A stretch of DNA of 53,566 nt from a virus, in the IMG/VR virus record IMGVR_UViG_3300043823_000409, positions 1-53,566 of that record; one strand, 5' to 3'. Made by a program: the position numbers and the translations under genes. Below are positions 49,288 to 53,566 of this stretch, in pieces (position 1 is the stretch's first letter; each line of letters opens with the position of its first letter). Under the pieces are notes generated by a model. It was not told the origin of the DNA and made no database searches. It saw only the letters and a list, made by a program, of their open reading frames with translations.

Positions 49288-49302
49288 TGAGAATGATTCT
49301 CA
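49288..49302. promoter_or_regulatory. Fur-box-like site 3
   Basis: TGAGAATGATTCTCA is a perfect 7-1-7 palindrome differing from the Fur consensus by one symmetric change. It is the best dyad of the three. Confidence 0.5.
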
Positions 49303-49603
49303 TTACGCTGGGCGCGGAGGATTGGCAGTGTGGCAATGTGGTGGAGTGGTGGAGTGGGCACGGTGGCTAAGCGCGCGCGAGGAGCTGAGGTGGCAGTGGA
49401 CTCTAAATACCCAAAAAACTGATCAGGCACGCACCCCACAATATCCCACTATGCCCCACAAACGCGTCAGATCGCGCTATACGCCACGATCGCAGTTTGG
49501 CAGGGGATAGCATCACCGCGCGCTGATCTCTAGCAATCCAGTAAACATAAGGCTTTGCTGTCCGTTTTGCCCCGAATTACTATGTTAGTGCTCACTCCGA
49601 ACT

Positions 49604-49619
49604 TTATCACATTGTGAAA
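49604..49619. promoter_or_regulatory. Operator-like palindrome, copy 2
   Basis: TTATCACATTGTGAAA, identical to 5319-5334. It is followed 23 bp from its start by GCGTATATTTCT (49627), a half match to the phage promoter. In copy 1 the spacing is 33 bp, exactly one helical turn more. Confidence 0.5.
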
Positions 49620-49639
49620 CGCAAATGCGTATATTTCTC

Positions 49640-49675
49640 TTGCAATTGTGTTTGGCATCGACGATACTTCTTATA
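49640..49675 (+). promoter_or_regulatory. Possible host sigma-70 promoter for the early operon
   Basis: TTGCAA (49640-49645), 17 bp, GATACT (49663-49668). It reads toward the early operon at 49857, leaving a ~180-nt leader. Its -35 is the same as that of the stronger promoter at 51987. Confidence 0.4.
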
Positions 49676-49856
49676 TCGGAAGTGCAGTGGCTAATCCACT
49701 CAAACACAAACCCAACCGTGATCAATAAGGGGGAGCTGGCAGAACCAGTGGCGTTATCCAATACGCCGTATGACGGACAATAGATAGTAATACTCACAGC
49801 GCATTGGTTATGAGCCAGTGCGCTGGAGGGATTACTAACCAACAAGGAGAATCACC

Positions 49857-50015
49857 ATGACCCATACAGAATGGCTGGAAGAGTTCAACAACCCAAACAA
49901 CCAACAGCGCTACGCAGAGTACTGCGAGCGCATGACAGCATACCGCCACAAGGTCGAGCCATACATTGTATGGTTTAGGACACTGGGTGGATTCCCAAAC
50001 AACGGCACACTATAA
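49857..50015 (+). CDS. Small early protein
   Basis: 52 aa, beginning MTHTEWLEEFNNPNNQQRYA and ending VWFRTLGGFPNNGTL. RBS AAGGAG eight bases before ATG 49857. First gene of the rightward operon. Hydrophilic with a Trp/Tyr-rich centre; no family recognised. Early phage proteins of this size often bind host factors. Confidence 0.7.
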   Translation: MTHTEWLEEFNNPNNQQRYAEYCERMTAYRHKVEPYIVWFRTLGGFPNNGTL

Positions 50016-50026
50016 GGAGCATGAGC

Positions 50027-50203
50027 ATGACACTATCAAGCTATATTAATCAATACGTAAACGCGGACAATGCACGTGAGTACGCTGGGATTGCGGATAA
50101 ATATAATTACATCGTGGACATCACAGGCTTACCTGCAGGGCACAGTTTTATTGAAGTAATCGAAGACTATTTAGATCGCTATTTTGAGTTAAAGGGAGAG
50201 TGA
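50027..50203 (+). CDS. Small early protein
   Basis: 58 aa. ATG 50027 is preferred over ATG 50021 because AAGGAG (50014-50019) is then seven bases away. Acidic and helical (SYINQYVNADNAREYAGIAD; FIEVIEDYLDRYFELKGE). No family recognised. Confidence 0.65.
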   Translation: MTLSSYINQYVNADNAREYAGIADKYNYIVDITGLPAGHSFIEVIEDYLDRYFELKGE

Positions 50204-50205
50204 CC

Positions 50206-50607
50206 ATGGCATACATGAACCAAGACAAAAAGAAAATCATCAAGGCTAACCTAGACAAGGTGCTCAAACCACTGGGCATCAAATACAGCCTGCGCGTTGA
50301 TAACTACATGAGCATCAACTGCACCATCAAGTCAGGCTCGGTGGACTTCATTAATAACATGCGCCAGCGGACTGGTGACAAGTTCAAACTGCACACGGAC
50401 TGTGGATACATCCAAGTCAACCCGTACTGGTTCAATGAGCACTTCACTGGCGAGGCTCACAGTATCATCAACCAAGTGATTGACGGACTGAAGAGTGCGG
50501 ACTGGTACGACAAATCGGACTCGATGGTGGACTACTTTGACACCGCGTATTACATGCACCTAAACATCGGCGCGTGGGACAAACCATACGAACTGAAAGG
50601 CAACTAA
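50206..50607 (+). CDS. Conserved phage protein of unknown function
   Basis: 133 aa from ATG 50206 with GGGAGAG upstream. The order MAYMNQDKKKIIKANLDKVL, YSLRVDNYMSINCTIKSGSVDFI, then SMVDYFDTAYYMHLNIGAWDKPYE is a conserved early phage family also seen in T4-like genomes. It looks like an alpha/beta fold with a conserved C-terminal acidic/aromatic patch. Function not known. Confidence 0.75.
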   Translation: MAYMNQDKKKIIKANLDKVLKPLGIKYSLRVDNYMSINCTIKSGSVDFINNMRQRTGDKFKLHTDCGYIQVNPYWFNEHFTGEAHSIINQVIDGLKSADWYDKSDSMVDYFDTAYYMHLNIGAWDKPYELKGN

Positions 50608-50608
50608 A

Positions 50609-50806
50609 ATGATTACCAACCGATACAACTTTGACAAAACGCACGCCATTGGATTTAAAGACCTTATTGAACTGGGCGCGTGGATTGACGAAAACTTTAC
50701 AAACGTAGAGGAATTAACAGGCTATCAGCTCATGGCTGATGGTGTGCATATTAGAATTAATAGTGACTTAACATCTATCATTTTAGACTTCGGGGACAAA
50801 CAATGA
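50609..50806 (+). CDS. Small early protein
   Basis: 65 aa (YNFDKTHAIGFKDLIELGAW; GVHIRINSDLTSIILDFG). Alpha/beta, no family recognised. Coupled to the next gene by an ATGA overlap. Confidence 0.6.
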   Translation: MITNRYNFDKTHAIGFKDLIELGAWIDENFTNVEELTGYQLMADGVHIRINSDLTSIILDFGDKQ

Positions 50807-51108
50807 GCACATTATTTCCAGTAATTGACATCGAGTATAAGAACCGTAAGCCATCGCGTGCAGTCATCATGCGTACGCTGGCTGAGTACCTCAAGCAGGG
50901 TGGTAAGTCATTCTGCATCACTTGGGGCGAGAACTGCATCGAGCTGGACTACCACCCAAACCATGAGCAGTGGTACGGACGTGGCTGGATCAAAGAGATT
51001 GGTGGGGACTCAATAGCCAATGAGCTCAATGAGATGCGCAAGCAAGCCATTGCGGAGATTAAGAAGTTTAAAGCAGACCATTTTCAATTCATTCACATCG
51101 GAGGGTAA
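50803..51108 (+). CDS. Small early protein
   Basis: 101 aa. SRAVIMRTLAEYLKQGGKSF then CIELDYHPNHEQWYGRGWIK and a C-terminal helix (ELNEMRKQAIAEIKKFKADH). The GGKSFCITWGEN centre suggests an alpha/beta fold. No family recognised. Confidence 0.65.
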   Translation: MSTLFPVIDIEYKNRKPSRAVIMRTLAEYLKQGGKSFCITWGENCIELDYHPNHEQWYGRGWIKEIGGDSIANELNEMRKQAIAEIKKFKADHFQFIHIGG

Positions 51109-51112
51109 CACC

Positions 51113-51367
51113 ATGAAAACAATAGAACAAAAAGCGCAAGATTTTGCACTGGGTCAAATATTGTCCGAATGGGAGCAGGGCATGACTTACGAGGACATTT
51201 TGAGGGTCTTAGAAAGCGAGGATCCTGAGGAGAACGAGAAGGATGACGGAGGAGGCTGGAGAGTAGTCGCATGGCAACCTTATGAAATGGATGAACCACG
51301 GGAAATAGCACAAGCCATTAGAGATATGGTATCGGAATTAGTTTTAACATTCGGGGAGCAATCATGA
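51113..51367 (+). CDS. Small acidic early protein
   Basis: 84 aa from ATG 51113 (GGAGGG upstream); a longer frame from 51020 overlaps the previous gene and is rejected. Acidic (LESEDPEENEKDDGGG) with a C-terminal helix (EIAQAIRDMVSELVLTFGE). The middle (ILSEWEQGMTYEDILRVLE) could be a small HTH-like unit. Coupled to the next gene. Confidence 0.6.
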   Translation: MKTIEQKAQDFALGQILSEWEQGMTYEDILRVLESEDPEENEKDDGGGWRVVAWQPYEMDEPREIAQAIRDMVSELVLTFGEQS

Positions 51368-51783
51368 ACTCAATTACATCAATTGATATTGACGACTTAA
51401 TCAAAGAGCACGGAGAGGAGCAGGCTTTGCGTTTGTTTGAGGCGTTTAAAACAAACCATAAGCCTGATATACAACTGACCAATGATTTCGCGATACAGAT
51501 TGTTAGAGAGCTTCCTGAAGGCTTTGCAAAGGTAGACCCCAATGGTACTGAGTGGCGACTATACAATCCCGACACTGACAGCTTTTTAGAGTGGGCTGAA
51601 TGTTACCGCCTTGTATTGCCCAATGGATGTCACGCCAACATTGAGGTGTTGGACTACACATACTACGTGGACGTAGAGGACTCTGACGGAGACGTACAAG
51701 AGTGCGAAAACTGCGACGGCTGGAGAGAAATCTCACATGTGATCATTGACTTTTATGACAACATTCAAGCGAGGGTATTATGA
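51364..51783 (+). CDS. Early protein with CxxC pair
   Basis: 139 aa. N-terminal helix (DIDDLIKEHGEEQALRLFEA), a beta-rich centre (WAECYRLVLPNGCHANIEVL; YYVDVEDSDGDVQECENCDG) with CENC near 114-117, and a helical end. Single CxxC plus Cys80 and Cys89 could bind metal. No family recognised. Confidence 0.65.
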   Translation: MNSITSIDIDDLIKEHGEEQALRLFEAFKTNHKPDIQLTNDFAIQIVRELPEGFAKVDPNGTEWRLYNPDTDSFLEWAECYRLVLPNGCHANIEVLDYTYYVDVEDSDGDVQECENCDGWREISHVIIDFYDNIQARVL

Positions 51784-51983
51784 AATATGAAATTCAAACC
51801 CAATTTACCTATGGCTGGGAAAATGTATGGGAATGTGATGGTAAGCCTGAATACTTTGATAGCTATGAAGATGCTATGTACGCATTGGATGACTTCTTTG
51901 AAGAGGTGGAGTCAGATTACTTTAATGGCTACATCGAAGACAAATACGACAGAGACGACTATCGGATCATCAAAGTAAAATAA
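51780..51983 (+). CDS. Small conserved early protein
   Basis: 67 aa (YEIQTQFTYGWENVWECDGK; SYEDAMYALDDFFEEVESDY; YRIIKV). This short alpha/beta type with an EDA helix is widespread in phages. Function unknown. Starts in an ATGA overlap; followed directly by a strong sigma-70-like promoter. Confidence 0.7.
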   Translation: MKYEIQTQFTYGWENVWECDGKPEYFDSYEDAMYALDDFFEEVESDYFNGYIEDKYDRDDYRIIKVK

Positions 51984-51986
51984 TTG

Positions 51987-52015
51987 TTGCAACTGGACTG
52001 GACGGTCTGTATAAT
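51987..52015 (+). promoter_or_regulatory. Host sigma-70-type promoter
   Basis: TTGCAA (51987-51992), exactly 17 bp, TATAAT (52010-52015): a perfect -10 and good -35 with ideal spacing. Predicted start near 52022, short leader, RBS AAAGGAGAA before ATG 52043. This is the clearest host-type promoter in the window. Confidence 0.8.
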
Positions 52016-52042
52016 CTCAATATCAACTAAAGGAGAATCACA

Positions 52043-52318
52043 ATGGCTTATAGATCACTTAACTCAATCTGCCGTGCACGCGATGAAGCACGCTACATCA
52101 GCCGTACTTGGAGCAATCAACCAACTGCACCTGACGTGCCGTGGGAGCCAGTGTACGAGGTACCAGTGGAATCGCTTGATGACATCATCTTGGTGTGCAG
52201 ACCTGACCCAACCACAATCAGTGGCGAGCGTGGTGTTGAGATGACACGTCGCCAGTACGAAGAGAATAAAGCGCAGTACCAAGAAGAGTTGCGCGTACTA
52301 AGAGGAGCATCAAAATGA
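52043..52318 (+). CDS. Small early protein
   Basis: 91 aa. Basic N-terminus (RSLNSICRARDEARYISRTW), then VPVESLDDIILVCRPDPTTI and a C-terminal coil (TRRQYEENKAQYQEELRVLR). First gene after the sigma-70 promoter. No family recognised. Confidence 0.65.
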   Translation: MAYRSLNSICRARDEARYISRTWSNQPTAPDVPWEPVYEVPVESLDDIILVCRPDPTTISGERGVEMTRRQYEENKAQYQEELRVLRGASK

Positions 52319-52467
52319 GATACCAATATTATGTAGCAGGCGAAGGGTTTGATGATTATGAGGACGCTGTGTTTTATGCGGACGTCATGCTCGCCCAGTT
52401 TAATGAGTACCACGCGGTATTTACGCAGGCTGAGATTCTAGCGAGCCTGAAGGAGTTGGTAGAATGA
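52315..52467 (+). CDS. Very small early protein
   Basis: 50 aa (MRYQYYVAGEGFDDYEDAVF; YADVMLAQFNEYHAVFTQAE; ILASLKELVE). Starts in an ATGA overlap after AGAGGAGC and ends in another. Alpha/beta, acidic, similar in look to the 67-aa protein at 51780 (DDYEDAV versus DSYEDAM). Function unknown. Confidence 0.65.
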   Translation: MRYQYYVAGEGFDDYEDAVFYADVMLAQFNEYHAVFTQAEILASLKELVE

Positions 52468-52739
52468 AACATAGACACGCAGAACTGATACACGCTTGGG
52501 TAAATGGTGCTGAGATACAATGGAAAACCATTAACGGTAAATGGCTAGATATCAAAAGCCCACGATGGAATGCTGATGAATATCGAGTAAAACCTAAGAT
52601 GGATGACACTTGGTATTACATCATCAGAGACCATCAGATCATACAGTCAAAATACGCAGACTCACGAGTTGACGCGGATCTTCGGATTGTATTTGATGGC
52701 GAAACAGGCAAACCTAAATCAGCGGAGGTGTTGAAATGA
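52464..52739 (+). CDS. Conserved small phage protein
   Basis: 91 aa. HAELIHAWVNGAEIQWKTIN then PRWNADEYRVKPK is a common phage pattern (a domain often found repeated or fused in early proteins). The second half (IIRDHQIIQSKYADSRVDAD) is a small beta unit. Function unknown. Confidence 0.7.
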   Translation: MKHRHAELIHAWVNGAEIQWKTINGKWLDIKSPRWNADEYRVKPKMDDTWYYIIRDHQIIQSKYADSRVDADLRIVFDGETGKPKSAEVLK

Positions 52740-52924
52740 ATGAGCCATGCACCCATTGCAATAAGAAATATAAGTGCGACTCTTACCACATGGCGTGCGC
52801 TGAGTTCAGATTCTTTGTGAATACTGGGGGTCAGTCACGCACTCAGTCGCGAATCCCATCTCGCGAGATTTACGTTGAGATATTCCACACGGAGCCTAAG
52901 ATGACAAGGAGGGATACTGCATGA
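52736..52924 (+). CDS. Small Cys-rich protein
   Basis: 62 aa. N-terminal cysteines in CTHC, KYKC and MAC with a nearby His suggest a metal site; the remainder is basic (SRTQSRIPSREIYVEIFHTE). Coupled to both neighbours by ATGA overlaps. Confidence 0.6.
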   Translation: MNEPCTHCNKKYKCDSYHMACAEFRFFVNTGGQSRTQSRIPSREIYVEIFHTEPKMTRRDTA

Positions 52925-53265
52925 AGGTCGTTATTAACAAATGCCACGGAGGCTTTGGGCTCTCCGATCAAGGGATTGAGCACTACGTCAAGTTAAAGGG
53001 ACTAGAGCTCGTTCGCAGGGACTCTCAGTTCGCATTTAGTGAGTCGTATGATTACTACTATCCTGATAGCGATAAGTTATTTTTATCAAGGTATATCGGA
53101 CGTGATGACCCTGCGCTAGTGCAGACTGTAGAAGACATCGGAAAGAAAGCCAATGGACGCTATGCTAGCCTTAAAGTGGTTGACGTGCCCGATGATGTAG
53201 AATGGGAGATTGATGAGTACGACGGACTGGAATGGGTCGCTGAAAAACATAGAACATGGAGCTAA
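52921..53265 (+). CDS. Conserved phage protein of unknown function
   Basis: 114 aa. The order KVVINKCHGGFGLSDQGIEH, RDDPALVQTVEDIGKKANG, LKVVDVPDDVEWEIDEYDG, EHRTW-like end (EKHRTWS) is a well-conserved family in many phages, usually in early operons. Alpha/beta; no enzyme motif recognised. Confidence 0.75.
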   Translation: MKVVINKCHGGFGLSDQGIEHYVKLKGLELVRRDSQFAFSESYDYYYPDSDKLFLSRYIGRDDPALVQTVEDIGKKANGRYASLKVVDVPDDVEWEIDEYDGLEWVAEKHRTWS

Positions 53266-53266
53266 T

Positions 53267-53443
53267 ATGGAAACAACATTACCAACAGATGATGTATTGA
53301 TTGTTATGAGAGCCTTGTATTTTTACGAGGACAAGCTGACCAACACGGCAGATCAGCACAGAGACGACGAAGAATGGGATCGTGTGGTATGGCTACGATC
53401 CCAGTTGGGCAACAAGCTAAAATTCGAGGCACGCATTGACTAA
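53267..53443 (+). CDS. Small early protein
   Basis: 58 aa from ATG 53267; the longer frame from 53210 lies inside the previous gene. Helical (DDVLIVMRALYFYEDKLTNT; WDRVVWLRSQLGNKLKFEA). No family recognised. Confidence 0.6.
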   Translation: METTLPTDDVLIVMRALYFYEDKLTNTADQHRDDEEWDRVVWLRSQLGNKLKFEARID

Positions 53444-53566
53444 CTACCGATACGTCCTCATAGACGAGTTTGGGGGCACGCTACGGCGTTTTGCCAGTAA
53501 GGTGGAGGCTACCCCCTACCTTACTGCTGGAACGCGACTAGAGGTACTCCCAAAGGCTCCTAAAGC
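53436..53566 (+). CDS. Small early protein, 3' end cut off
   Basis: Open frame from TTG 53436 to the window edge (at least 43 codons), beginning TNYRYVLIDEFGGTLRRFAS. GAGG lies six bases before the TTG, and the start overlaps the previous stop by eight bases, as is common in this operon. The N-terminal pattern is typical of small phage proteins. Incomplete. Confidence 0.6.
   Translation, partial: MTNYRYVLIDEFGGTLRRFASKVEATPYLTAGTRLEVLPKAPK

Larger units (their letters stand above)
48544..49856. other. Gene-free control region between divergent late and early genes
   Basis: About 1.3 kb with no credible gene on either strand; the short ORFs present lack ribosome sites and cross the repeat elements. 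From left to right it holds P10 and its operators, the iteron-like array, the TTAGGG palindrome, a GC-rich zone (~48900-49560) clearly richer than the rest of the window with repeated GGCACGGTGGC (49257 and 49357) and TGGCAATGTGG (49264 and 49331), three Fur-box-like sites, operator copy 2 and a host-type promoter for the early operon. Confidence 0.75.

Noticed and set aside
49072-49290. A 72-codon ORF with a hydrophobic stretch across the Fur-like sites.
   Set aside because: No ribosome site; the hydrophobic residues are simply the translation of the TGATAATGATTCTCAT repeats.
1-53566. tRNA genes, CRISPR arrays, integrase or insertion sequences.
   Set aside because: No cloverleaf with a T-arm was seen, no regularly spaced repeats with unique spacers, and no transposase or recombinase motifs. 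The only mobile-type genes are the HNH and the intein-like ORF.

Overview
This window is most of the genome of a tailed double-stranded DNA bacteriophage, read in a circularly permuted order. No tape-measure gene is visible. There are two head-to-tail adaptor genes, large low-complexity virion proteins beside a muramidase-bearing virion protein, and a run of fibre genes, which together fit a short-tailed (podovirus-like) particle. A signal-anchor endolysin and an embedded i-spanin/o-spanin pair with a lipobox point to a Gram-negative host. Environmental (aquatic) origin is likely from the gene types, but the host genus cannot be read from the sequence. Both ends are cut inside genes: a SNF2-type helicase on the left and a small early protein on the right.

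Layout. (1) 1-10285, rightward: helicase C-terminus, a possible sigma-region-4-like protein, many small proteins, a structured non-coding stretch, a small-terminase-like gene, a Cas4/RecB-like nuclease (DUF2800), a DUF2815 ssDNA-binding protein, a B12-dependent ribonucleotide reductase, a zinc-ribbon/J-domain-like protein and a family A DNA polymerase. (2) 10286-48543, leftward: the late genes. In transcription order these are a 102-aa protein, a degenerate free-standing intein, large terminase, portal, small proteins, a GroES-like chaperonin, scaffold, capsid, an HNH endonuclease, head proteins, collagen-like and other fibres, a glycosyltransferase, an S74 fibre, the lysis cassette, adaptors, tail proteins, a 2OG oxygenase and putative ejection proteins. 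(3) 48544-49856: a 1.3-kb gene-free control region with paired operator-like repeats, iteron-like repeats flanking an AT-rich tract, a perfect palindrome, a GC-rich repeat zone and three Fur-box-like sites. (4) 49857-53566, rightward: a tightly packed early operon of small proteins.

The most striking feature is a phage-specific promoter family. Ten sites share GCGTATTAGT, always in the direction of the downstream gene. In all six leftward copies and one rightward copy a TTAGGGC-like box lies exactly 16 bp upstream. Counting 16 bp from the first G of GCG gives a purine at the predicted start in all ten (A in nine). In three of them that base is the A of an ATG, which predicts leaderless mRNAs. 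This geometry matches a -35/-10 promoter. One leaderless gene (230-532) encodes the sigma-region-4-like protein, which suggests a self-controlled switch. The early operon instead carries TTGCAA-N17-TATAAT type promoters, as expected for host sigma-70. A coherent model, which is inference, is that host polymerase reads the early genes and a phage factor then opens the GCGTATTAGT promoters for replication and virion genes.
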